This document shows positions 13,577 to 19,584 of a stretch of 20,942 bases of DNA, in pieces (position 1 is the first letter of the stretch; each line of letters opens with the position of its first letter). The stretch spans positions 1 through 20,942 of the forward strand of contig CAKTKV010000005.1 in assembly GCA_934572355.1 (NCBI GenBank). The letters run 5' to 3'. The DNA is from an uncultured Oscillospiraceae bacterium. Its GTDB lineage: Bacteria; Bacillota; Clostridia; Oscillospirales; Oscillospiraceae. The position numbers and the translations under genes were made by a program. Under the pieces are notes generated by a model. It made no database searches. It had not been told where the DNA came from and was given only the letters and a program-made list of their open reading frames with translations.

Positions 13577-14905
13577 TTATCCGAGTGTTGCGATCTCCGC
13601 CTCCCGCTCTCTCTTGAGCGCGAGGTCAGGGAAAATGTTGTCCGAGGACTCATACACATAGTTTGAAACATATATGAAGCCGTTCTTCGTCTCCTCAACG
13701 GTAAGCTCATGCGTGAACGCGCAGTCTGTGCCATACCACGGATAGACCGCGTCGATCTTCATCGTCAGTGTACCGTCACTGTTGTACCAGTAGTCGGTGA
13801 TCTCCGGTTCGGGCAGATGCACCGTCGTTGAGGTGTAGAAGCCGGGCTGCGCGCCGAGGATAAAGTACCCGCCGTAACTGCTGCTGTTGTCCGCCATGGC
13901 GCGTATCGTATCGTCCTTTATATCGAAGAAGTGACCGATCACCCGCTCGAACTGCTCATAGGGCACTATGTGCATGTTCGTGTCCTTGACCGTTGCGTAG
14001 CCGGTCAGCGCGTTAATGTTGCTGCTGACAAGCTGCTCCGTCCCGTAGTACTGCCCGTACAGTATCGGGTAAAGGCAGTTGAAGTCAAGCTCCCCGAAGT
14101 TATCGGAGCTCCATGTGCAGGTAAACAGATTGTTCTCCGCGTAAGCGGAGCTGCCGAGATAGCGCTCCGAGAGGGCGCGCTTATCGTCGGCATAAGGCAC
14201 GAGCCTTATAAAGGTGTGCGGGTTTGTGCCGAGCTTTCCGTCCTTGTCGAAGCTGCCGGTATACCTGTTGCAGATAAGCCAGCCCTTTTCGGTGTATTTT
14301 ATCTCCGAAAGTGAGAACTGCCCCGCCGAATATATCCTTGGGCTTCCGTCCCTCCACTCGACCGATATCGTGATGACTGAACCCACGCCGTTGTTGTAGA
14401 CGAGGTTATTCGCGTGTATGGAGCCGTCAGTGTGGACGACGTAGTATGCAGCCTCCGCATCCTGCCCCGCGTTTACGGCGTTGCCGAAATCGATAAGCTG
14501 CTGCGGGTTCTGCATGTCCATGTTCCCGAAATAGTCTATCGCCGAATAGCCGTTCTCCGCAAGTGTGTACACGATCTGCGCCACCGCATCCTGCGAGAGA
14601 ACCACGTTGATCGCCGTGCCCTTATCGAGGCTATCGTAGGTGTCGCGCGTACTGAGCATCGCGGTCTCGGCCTCTTTTTTCAGCGCGTTCATGACCTTGT
14701 CTGGGACCTCATCGACCGTGTCGTATTCCTTTTCCGGCGTCGGCACGGGAGTCACCTCAGCCGCGTTTTCACCGGTGACTGCCGGTGTAGATACCGGCGC
14801 GCTCTCCGTCTGCTTTTTACCTTTGCCGAAAATCCCTATGCCGAGCATCCCCAGCATAAGGATAATCAGCAGCACCGAGAGCAAAACCACTTCATTTTTC
14901 TTCAT
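13577..14905 (-). CDS. Secreted or membrane-anchored DUF6070-like protein
   Basis: The 442-residue product starts MKKNEVVLLSVLLIILMLG, an N-terminal membrane anchor or uncleaved signal, followed by a Pro/Thr/Glu-rich linker (residues about 32-62, STPAVTGENAAEVTPVPTP) and a large extracytoplasmic domain. Recurrent features are DYFGNMDMQNPQQLIDF, YYVVHTDGSIHANNL, FGELDFNCLYPILYGQYY and HELTVEETKNGFIYVSNYV; from memory these match DUF6070, a family of uncharacterised clostridial exported proteins. I see no catalytic motif. ATG 14905 has GGAGG five bases upstream. It is a single-gene unit ended by a strong terminator; in some genomes such proteins sit beside ECF sigma systems, as here, but a functional link is only a guess. 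Confidence 0.7.
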   Translation of the reverse strand: MKKNEVVLLSVLLIILMLGMLGIGIFGKGKKQTESAPVSTPAVTGENAAEVTPVPTPEKEYDTVDEVPDKVMNALKKEAETAMLSTRDTYDSLDKGTAINVVLSQDAVAQIVYTLAENGYSAIDYFGNMDMQNPQQLIDFGNAVNAGQDAEAAYYVVHTDGSIHANNLVYNNGVGSVITISVEWRDGSPRIYSAGQFSLSEIKYTEKGWLICNRYTGSFDKDGKLGTNPHTFIRLVPYADDKRALSERYLGSSAYAENNLFTCTWSSDNFGELDFNCLYPILYGQYYGTEQLVSSNINALTGYATVKDTNMHIVPYEQFERVIGHFFDIKDDTIRAMADNSSSYGGYFILGAQPGFYTSTTVHLPEPEITDYWYNSDGTLTMKIDAVYPWYGTDCAFTHELTVEETKNGFIYVSNYVYESSDNIFPDLALKREREAEIATLG

Positions 14906-14928
14906 AGAAACCTCCGCTCAAAAGAGCC

Positions 14929-14945
14929 ATGACCGCAGCGGTCAT
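14929..14945. repeat. 17-bp palindrome upstream of the DUF6070-like gene
   Basis: ATGACCGC-A-GCGGTCAT, 8-bp arms around a single base, lying 24 bases before ATG 14905. The centre is too tight for a hairpin loop without opening two pairs, so a protein-binding dyad is as likely as an RNA structure. Confidence 0.45.
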
Positions 14946-14952
14946 TCGGAGC

Positions 14953-14974
14953 AAATGCGGAAATTCTTTCCGCA
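14953..14974 (-). terminator. Weak terminator-like hairpin after the Doc toxin gene
   Basis: TGCGGAAA (14956-14963) pairs with TTTCCGCA (14967-14974) around a 3-base loop; on the minus strand it is followed by TTT only. It lies 20 bases after the toxin stop, as expected for a terminator, but the short T run makes it weak. Confidence 0.5.
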
Positions 14975-14993
14975 CTTAACGTGCAGTGCATTC

Positions 14994-15374
14994 CTATCTG
15001 CGCTTGTGCTCAATGATCCATCCAAGAAGCTCTTCGTATGACATTGACCCGTCTGCAACTGACAAGCCGATTCTGATGATGTCTTCATCAGTATAATTAA
15101 GCCGTATACCGTTTACTTCGAGAAATGTCAGCATCACATACATGCCGATTCTTTTGTTGCCGTCAACAAAGGCATGGTTGGATATCAGGCTATATCCGAT
15201 ACGAGCGCCCTTTTCTTCCTTCGTCGGATAGAACTCGCTGTCTCCGTAATCGGAAAAGGCACTTTCCAGCGCTGATTCGAGCAAAGCCTCATCACGGACG
15301 CCAACGCTTCCTCCGGTGCTTTCAGCGATAATCTTGTGTAATAGCAAAACCTTTTCTTTTGAGAACTTTATCAT
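14994..15374 (-). CDS. Doc-type (death-on-curing, Fic-fold) toxin
   Basis: The 126-residue product is a Doc-family toxin. The signature HAFVDGNKRIG (about residues 67-77) matches HxFx(D/N)(A/G)NKR; the Lys in place of Gly separates Doc kinases from AMP-transferring Fic enzymes. Known Doc phosphorylates elongation factor Tu and stops translation. The N-terminal LLHKIIAESTGGSVGVRDEA and ESALESAF segments are also typical. Length fits the family (126 in phage P1). ATG 15374 overlaps the antitoxin stop as ATGA. All key residues are present, so an active toxin is likely. Confidence 0.93.
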   Translation of the reverse strand: MIKFSKEKVLLLHKIIAESTGGSVGVRDEALLESALESAFSDYGDSEFYPTKEEKGARIGYSLISNHAFVDGNKRIGMYVMLTFLEVNGIRLNYTDEDIIRIGLSVADGSMSYEELLGWIIEHKRR

Positions 15375-15646
15375 TTTGCCAGTTCCTCAAAAGCGGCCTT
15401 GTGTTCCCGCAAAATTCTCTGTGCAACGAAATCTATTTTCTCATCATCGGTCATTTCTATTTCGCTGCTGTTCTGTTCAGCGGCTTTAGGCAGTGTCATG
15501 CTGAACGGAATGCCGTTTACCGCAACAGTACGCTTCATAAACATTCTCAGCGCGGTCGGAAGATCAATGCCAAGCTCCTCATATACTGCGCTTGCCTGCG
15601 CCTTCAGATCATCGTCAACGCGAAACTGCATAACAGATGTAGACAT
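15371..15646 (-). CDS. RelB/DinJ-type antitoxin
   Basis: The 91-residue product has an N-terminal ribbon-helix-helix: MQFRVDDDLKAQASAVYEEL then GIDLPTALRMFMKRTV and NGIPF, the hallmark order of RelB/DinJ antitoxins (strand, two helices, then the GIPF-type turn). The C-terminal part from about residue 55 is acidic and flexible, as expected for the toxin-neutralising tail. ATG 15646 has GGAGG nine bases upstream. It is coupled to a Doc toxin rather than to a RelE/YafQ toxin, its usual partner. It probably binds its own promoter region at 15664-15710 with the toxin. Confidence 0.92.
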   Translation of the reverse strand: MSTSVMQFRVDDDLKAQASAVYEELGIDLPTALRMFMKRTVAVNGIPFSMTLPKAAEQNSSEIEMTDDEKIDFVAQRILREHKAAFEELAK

Positions 15647-15663
15647 AGAACAGTGCCTCCATT

Positions 15664-15710
15664 TGACATTTGTAGTACACTTTACTTCAATTGTATTATA
15701 ACCTGTCAAC
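15664..15710. promoter_or_regulatory. Inverted repeats in the toxin-antitoxin promoter region
   Basis: TTGACA (15664-15669) and TGTCAA (15705-15710) form the ends of an inverted repeat around the -10 box and leader, and TGTAGTACA (15671-15679) is a small palindrome. These are candidate sites for autorepression by the ribbon-helix-helix antitoxin; no single site is compelling. Confidence 0.35.
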
Positions 15711-15723
15711 AAGAAAGAATCAA
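15695..15723 (-). promoter_or_regulatory. Sigma-A promoter of the toxin-antitoxin operon
   Basis: On the minus strand TTGATT (15723-15718), 17-base spacer, perfect TATAAT (15700-15695). The start near 15688 gives a leader of about 42 bases before ATG 15646. Confidence 0.8.
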
Positions 15724-15737
15724 TGAATATTACGTGA

Positions 15738-15782
15738 ATAAAACGCAGCAGTCAAAGGCTGACCGGCCTCCCCTGCCGCGTT
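15738..15782 (-). terminator. Rho-independent terminator of queA
   Basis: On the minus strand AACGCGGCAG (15782-15773) pairs with CTGCTGCGTT (15751-15742), with one G-U pair, around a 21-base loop that can fold further; TTTT follows. It lies 40 bases after the queA stop. Confidence 0.65.
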
Positions 15783-15821
15783 ATTATTCGATATTGTGAC
15801 AAAGCAGCAGTTTGCGCTCTC

Positions 15822-16844
15822 TCATTTAATGAACATCGCATCGCCGAATGAGAAGAAGCGGTATTTCTCCCTCACCGCGGTATTGTACGCGTTCATGATG
15901 TGCTCGCGTCCCGCCAGTGCGGACACCAGCATTATAAGTGTGCTCTCCGGCAGATGGAAGTTTGTGACAAGCGCGTCTATGCACTTGAAGCAATAACCCG
16001 GATATATGAAAATATTCGTCCATCCAGAACAGGCTTCAAGTGTTCCGTCCTCTTTGGCAAAGCTTTCGAGCGTGCGGCACGAGGTCGTACCGACCGCGAT
16101 CACATGCCCGCCGTTCTTCTTCGTTTCGTTCACTGCCGCGGCGGTCTCCTCCGGGACGATGCAGAACTCCGAGTGCATCTCGTGCGCCTCGATCTCATCT
16201 TCCTTCACCGGACGGAAGGTGCCAAGCCCCACGTGCAGCGTCACATAGCAGACCTTTATGCCCTTTGCCGCAATCTTTTCCAGCAGCTCCTTTGTGAAGT
16301 GCAGCCCCGCGGTCGGCGCGGCGGCGCTCCCAAGCTCTCTTGAGTATACCGTCTGATAGCGCTCCGAGTCCTGGAGCTCCTCCTTTATGTATGGCGGCAG
16401 CGGCATCTTGCCGAGGCGCTCCAGCACCTCAAGGAATATGCCCTCGTAATTGAATTTTACAATGCGGTTTCCGCCCTCCGCGACCTGTTCCACAACAGCA
16501 GTGAGCTGTCCTTCTCCGAAGCTCAGCTCAGTCCCCGGCTTCGTTTTGCGCCCCGGACGACTCAGGCACTCCCAGCGCCCCTCGCCGAGGTCGCGCAGCA
16601 GCACCAGCTCTACGCTCCCGCCTGTCGAGCGCGTCCCGATAAGCCTTGCCGGGAGCACGCGCGAGTCGTTGAGAACAAGGCAGTCTCCGGGATTCAGGAA
16701 ATCCGGCAGCTCGTAAAAATGGCGGTGCTCAATCTCTCCGGAAACCTTATCAAGCAGCAGCAGTCTCGACCCGTCCCGCCTCTCAAGCGGGGTCTGGGCG
16801 ATCAGCTCCTGCGGCAGATCAAAATAAAAATCCGACTTTTTCAA
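15822..16844 (-). CDS. queA: S-adenosylmethionine:tRNA ribosyltransferase-isomerase
   Basis: QueA transfers the ribosyl part of SAM to preQ1 at the wobble position of GUN-anticodon tRNAs, giving epoxyqueuosine, in the queuosine pathway. The 340-residue product has the family landmarks in order: [64 protein letters not shown] and [14 protein letters not shown], ending [14 protein letters not shown] [10 protein letters not shown]. Length matches (342 in B. subtilis). The start is a TTG at 16844 with GAGG eight bases upstream; the open frame reaches an ATG at 16922, but that lies upstream of the promoter -10 box. No other queuosine gene is in the window. Confidence 0.96.
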   Translation of the reverse strand: MKKSDFYFDLPQELIAQTPLERRDGSRLLLLDKVSGEIEHRHFYELPDFLNPGDCLVLNDSRVLPARLIGTRSTGGSVELVLLRDLGEGRWECLSRPGRKTKPGTELSFGEGQLTAVVEQVAEGGNRIVKFNYEGIFLEVLERLGKMPLPPYIKEELQDSERYQTVYSRELGSAAAPTAGLHFTKELLEKIAAKGIKVCYVTLHVGLGTFRPVKEDEIEAHEMHSEFCIVPEETAAAVNETKKNGGHVIAVGTTSCRTLESFAKEDGTLEACSGWTNIFIYPGYCFKCIDALVTNFHLPESTLIMLVSALAGREHIMNAYNTAVREKYRFFSFGDAMFIK

Positions 16845-16881
16845 GTGTCTTTCCTCTTTCAGCACAGTTTTTATCCGCTTT

Positions 16882-16910
16882 ATTATAACACCGCCCGCTG
16901 CATTTTTCAA
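16882..16910 (-). promoter_or_regulatory. Sigma-A promoter of queA
   Basis: On the minus strand TTGAAA (16910-16905), 17-base spacer, perfect TATAAT (16887-16882). The start near 16875 places the message start downstream of the in-frame ATG at 16922 and supports the TTG start at 16844. Confidence 0.85.
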
Positions 16911-16990
16911 TGAAGCATACATTGCCTCGGTAATAAATCGCGAAAAGTGTTAATACATTGTGTGATGAAATCTTCTATGTGGAGGCTGTT

Positions 16991-17881
16991 ATGGTTAAAG
17001 TACCTGTTTTCAAAGGCTCATGCACAGCAATAGTTACGCCCTTCAATGAGCACGGCGTAGACTATGAGAGACTTAAAAAGAACATTGAGTTCCAGTATGA
17101 AAACGGAACCTCGGCCCTTGTTGTCTGCGGCACGACCGGCGAAAACGCGACACATACGCCTAACGAGCATGACGAGATTGTCCGCGTGACGGTGCGCACC
17201 GTCAACGGACGCATGAAGGTGATCGCCGGGATAGGCAGCAACAATACCGCAAACGCCCTGCGCGCCGCCGAAGACGCGAAATATTCCGGTGCCGACGCCG
17301 TCCTCATGGTCACGCCATATTATAACAAAACCACCCAGAAGGGGCTTGTCGAGCATTTCAGCTATGTTGCCGACCGTGTGGATATCCCCATGATCCTATA
17401 TAACGTCCCCAGTCGAACCGGCATCGGCATGACTGCCGATACCTGCAAAGTACTCTCGCAGCACCCGAACATCAACGGCATAAAGGAAGCCTCCGGGGAC
17501 ATTGCCTTGGCCGCCAAGATACGCAGCCTGTGCGGGGACGATCTTTATATCTGGAGCGGAAACGACGACTGCACCATACCCCTTATGTCCCTCGGCGCGC
17601 TCGGTGTTATCTCCGTCGCGAGCAACATCGTCCCCGGCACTGTCGCGAAGCTCTGCGCACTATGTCTTGAGGGCAGCTATGCCGAGGCGACGGAGCTGTA
17701 TGCAAAGTATGCCTCGCTCTTCTCCGCACTGTTTGTTGAGACGAACCCGATCCCTGTCAAGGCCGCGCTGAAAATGATGGGCATGGACAGCGGCATTCTC
17801 CGTCTCCCGCTCACCGAGATAAGTCAGGAAGGCTTTGAAACTCTCCTTAAAGCAATGCGGGACGCCGGCATAAGCGTGTGA
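16991..17881 (+). CDS. dapA: 4-hydroxy-tetrahydrodipicolinate synthase
   Basis: DapA condenses pyruvate with aspartate semialdehyde, the first committed step of lysine and diaminopimelate synthesis; in spore formers the product also feeds dipicolinate. The 296-residue product is a class I aldolase of the NAL/DapA family: GTTGE at 47-51 binds the pyruvate carboxylate, Tyr110/111 and Tyr137 (in YNVPSRTG, with Arg142) are catalytic, and Lys165 in GIKEASGD forms the Schiff base. ATG 16991 has GGAGG five bases upstream; an earlier in-frame ATG at 16958 lacks such a site. It is transcribed away from queA and ends four bases from the convergent phosphopantetheinyl transferase gene. No lysine riboswitch fits in the short leader and I saw no clear promoter. 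Confidence 0.95.
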   Translation: MVKVPVFKGSCTAIVTPFNEHGVDYERLKKNIEFQYENGTSALVVCGTTGENATHTPNEHDEIVRVTVRTVNGRMKVIAGIGSNNTANALRAAEDAKYSGADAVLMVTPYYNKTTQKGLVEHFSYVADRVDIPMILYNVPSRTGIGMTADTCKVLSQHPNINGIKEASGDIALAAKIRSLCGDDLYIWSGNDDCTIPLMSLGALGVISVASNIVPGTVAKLCALCLEGSYAEATELYAKYASLFSALFVETNPIPVKAALKMMGMDSGILRLPLTEISQEGFETLLKAMRDAGISV

Positions 17882-17885
17882 TTAC

Positions 17886-18512
17886 TTACAGTCTGACTTC
17901 AATAAACTCCGGCACTTCGTCCGTGAGCGCGGAAACAGTAATCGTGTGATCTCCCCGTTCCGTGACGGAAACGCTGCACTCCGGAGCTCCGTCAATTGAA
18001 AAGCAACCGTTATCGCATTTCACGTCAAAGGAACTGAGCGGCCTGTGCATACCCGTTCCGAGCAGCTTCAGATAGCTCTCCTTGACTGCCCAAGTTTGCG
18101 TGAACGTCTGATCCTTATCCGCCGCCTGTGCTATGGCGGCGGCTTCTTTTTTGGTAAAGAACCTCTCCGCAAGCGCGGCGTTATATACCGTGCGCAGCTG
18201 GATATCCGCGCCGACGCACTTGTCGCTTATCGCGCACAGTACCATACCCGCCGAGTGCGACAAACTGAACTCAAGCTCAATGCCGCATAGCTCCGGCTTG
18301 CCGAACTCCCCCACTGTGATTTTGAGCGGGAGCGCAGCCACCGGATACACTGAGCATACTGCACGGATAAGCAGCAGCTCCGCAGCTAAACTCTGCGCCC
18401 TTGCCTCAGGCCGCGCCGTTTTCTCAAGCCGCCCGAGCCTATACTCCGACAGTATATGTAAATCGGCGTCAGCGGTAAGTCCGTTGACGCCGGCATAAAA
18501 CGCTTTCAGCAT
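17886..18512 (-). CDS. Sfp-type 4'-phosphopantetheinyl transferase
   Basis: The 208-residue product moves the phosphopantetheine arm of CoA onto a Ser of carrier proteins. Family marks are RAVCSVYPV with upstream helix, GEFGKPEL (GKP, about 71-73), FSLSHSAGMV (83-92), VGADIQ (100-105), RFFTKKEAAAI (116-126) and WAVKESYLKLLGTGM (141-155). Asp103 and Glu145 take the metal-binding positions; the third acidic position of Sfp (DIE) is Gln105 here. As no polyketide or peptide synthetase is in the window, the carrier is unknown. ATG 18512 overlaps the HD-gene stop as TGATG, so it is the second gene of that operon. Its stop nearly touches the convergent dapA. Confidence 0.92.
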   Translation of the reverse strand: MLKAFYAGVNGLTADADLHILSEYRLGRLEKTARPEARAQSLAAELLLIRAVCSVYPVAALPLKITVGEFGKPELCGIELEFSLSHSAGMVLCAISDKCVGADIQLRTVYNAALAERFFTKKEAAAIAQAADKDQTFTQTWAVKESYLKLLGTGMHRPLSSFDVKCDNGCFSIDGAPECSVSVTERGDHTITVSALTDEVPEFIEVRL

Positions 18513-19054
18513 CAGGCGCGCATTGCGTCTATCGTCTTGCCGATAAGCTCGTTAAGCTCCATCCCGAGCATCTCCGCACCCTGACGGATAACATCGCGCG
18601 AGCAGCCTGCGGCAAACTTCTTGTCCTTAAACTTCTTCATTACGGACTTTGTTTCCATGTCGGATATGCCCGTCGGCCTCATAAGGGCAACAGCTCCGAT
18701 AAGCCCGGTAAGCTCGTCGGTCGCAAACAGTACCTTTTCCATGTACTTCGTCGGCTCAACGTCGATGCATATACCATAGCCGTGGCTGATTATCGCGTGG
18801 ATCATGTCCTCATCGATGTCCAGCTCATGCAGTATCTCGTTTGCCTTGACGCAGTGCTGCTCGGGGTACAGCTCAAAATCTATGTCGTGGAGCATGCCGA
18901 CGGCCTTCCAGAACTCTACGTTCTCAGGGTCGTATTCCTTGGCAAATTCGCCCATGACCTTGGACACCGTCTCGCCGTGCTGGATATGGAACGGCTCCTT
19001 GTTGTAGCGCTCAAGCAGTTCATGCGCCTGCTCGACTGTAGGAATATAGCTCAT
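18512..19054 (-). CDS. HD-domain hydrolase
   Basis: The 180-residue product is a metal-dependent HD-superfamily phosphohydrolase of the uncharacterised COG2316-like type. Metal-binding residues are visible in order: His26 (FHIQHGETV), His56-Asp57 (MLHDIDFE), His91 (AIISHGYG) and Asp113 (FATDELTG). The C-terminal part from about 130 (SVMKKFKDKKFAAG) is helical and typical of the clostridial proteins. The substrate is unknown, probably a small phosphorylated molecule or nucleotide. ATG 19054 has GGAGG seven bases upstream and a good promoter at 19096-19124. It is co-transcribed and coupled with the phosphopantetheinyl transferase gene. Confidence 0.92.
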   Translation of the reverse strand: MSYIPTVEQAHELLERYNKEPFHIQHGETVSKVMGEFAKEYDPENVEFWKAVGMLHDIDFELYPEQHCVKANEILHELDIDEDMIHAIISHGYGICIDVEPTKYMEKVLFATDELTGLIGAVALMRPTGISDMETKSVMKKFKDKKFAAGCSRDVIRQGAEMLGMELNELIGKTIDAMRA

Positions 19055-19095
19055 GTTTATACCTCCAGATATTCTTTCTCTTTGTACGGTAAAAC

Positions 19096-19124
19096 ATGAT
19101 AATCCCTCAGCAATGTATAATCAA
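19096..19124 (-). promoter_or_regulatory. Sigma-A promoter of the HD hydrolase-PPTase operon
   Basis: On the minus strand TTGATT (19124-19119), 17-base spacer, TATCAT (19101-19096); start near 19089 and a leader of about 35 bases. Confidence 0.75.
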
Positions 19125-19129
19125 GCATA

Positions 19130-19168
19130 AAATATGAAGAGACCGCAAAAAATTTGCAGTCTCTTCAT
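19130..19168 (-). terminator. Rho-independent terminator of the lipoprotein gene
   Basis: ATGAAGAGACTGCAAA (minus strand, 19168-19153) pairs with 19149-19134 with one U-G pair, around a 3-base loop, and TTTT follows: a strong terminator 25 bases after the stop. Confidence 0.85.
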
Positions 19169-19171
19169 ATC

Positions 19172-19199
19172 TTAGTAATTACGCGTTAGTAATTACGCG
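19172..19199. repeat. Perfect tandem duplication of 14 bp at the lipoprotein stop codon
   Basis: TTAGTAATTACGCG occurs twice without a gap (19172-19185 and 19186-19199). The copy nearer the gene holds its TAA stop; the other lies in the 3' untranslated part. Confidence 0.9.
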
Positions 19200-19471
19200 T
19201 CTGCGCTGCTGCTCGGCATGGCCGATTCTGTAGCTGCACCCGTGCCGTTCCCGGTCGTGCCGCTCACGCTGGGTGAGCTGGTCTGGCTGCCGGTACCGAC
19301 ATCTGACGATGCCATTGGGCTCGTGGTCGGCATCACTGTCGCCGTAGCCGTGGGAATAGTCTGCGCCGGGGATGAGGACACCATTCCGCTGTCCGTGTTG
19401 CTCGCGCCGCAGCCGCAGAGCATCGCCGCCATAAGCAGCATGCATACCAGATATACAAAAGACTTCTTCAT
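19193..19471 (-). CDS. Small Ser/Thr-rich lipoprotein
   Basis: The 92-residue product begins MKKSFVYLVCMLLMAAMLCGC, a lipoprotein signal peptide with lipobox L18-C19-G20 and Cys21 as the expected lipidated residue. The mature part, about 70 residues, is almost wholly Ser, Thr, Ala, Gly, Pro and Met, with no recognisable fold: a disordered tail likely lying in the cell wall. Function unknown. ATG 19471 has AAGGAGGA six to seven bases upstream. It is a single-gene unit with its own terminator, read away from the rRNA methyltransferase gene. Low-complexity composition makes homology searches weak, but the signal peptide, ribosome site and terminator support a real gene. Confidence 0.85.
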   Translation of the reverse strand: MKKSFVYLVCMLLMAAMLCGCGASNTDSGMVSSSPAQTIPTATATVMPTTSPMASSDVGTGSQTSSPSVSGTTGNGTGAATESAMPSSSADA

Positions 19472-19572
19472 ATCTATCCTCCTTAGTTTGTAACGCTGGT
19501 ATTATTTGCGGTTATTCGATTATTATGTACGCGAATGCCGAATTTTTGTTTGCTATAAATGTTCCGCTGTGC

Positions 19573-19578
19573 TATGAT
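19573..19578 (+). promoter_or_regulatory. Possible -10 box of the rRNA methyltransferase gene
   Basis: TATGAT, seven bases before ATG 19585, with a poor -35 TTTGCT (19549-19554) at 18-base spacing. If used, the message would start at or next to the first ATG. Confidence 0.3.
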
Positions 19579-19584
19579 TTATTT

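Noticed and set aside
16923..16990. Possible lysine riboswitch before dapA
   Set aside because: Only about 70 bases separate the queA promoter from dapA, far too few for that riboswitch, and no matching stems were seen.
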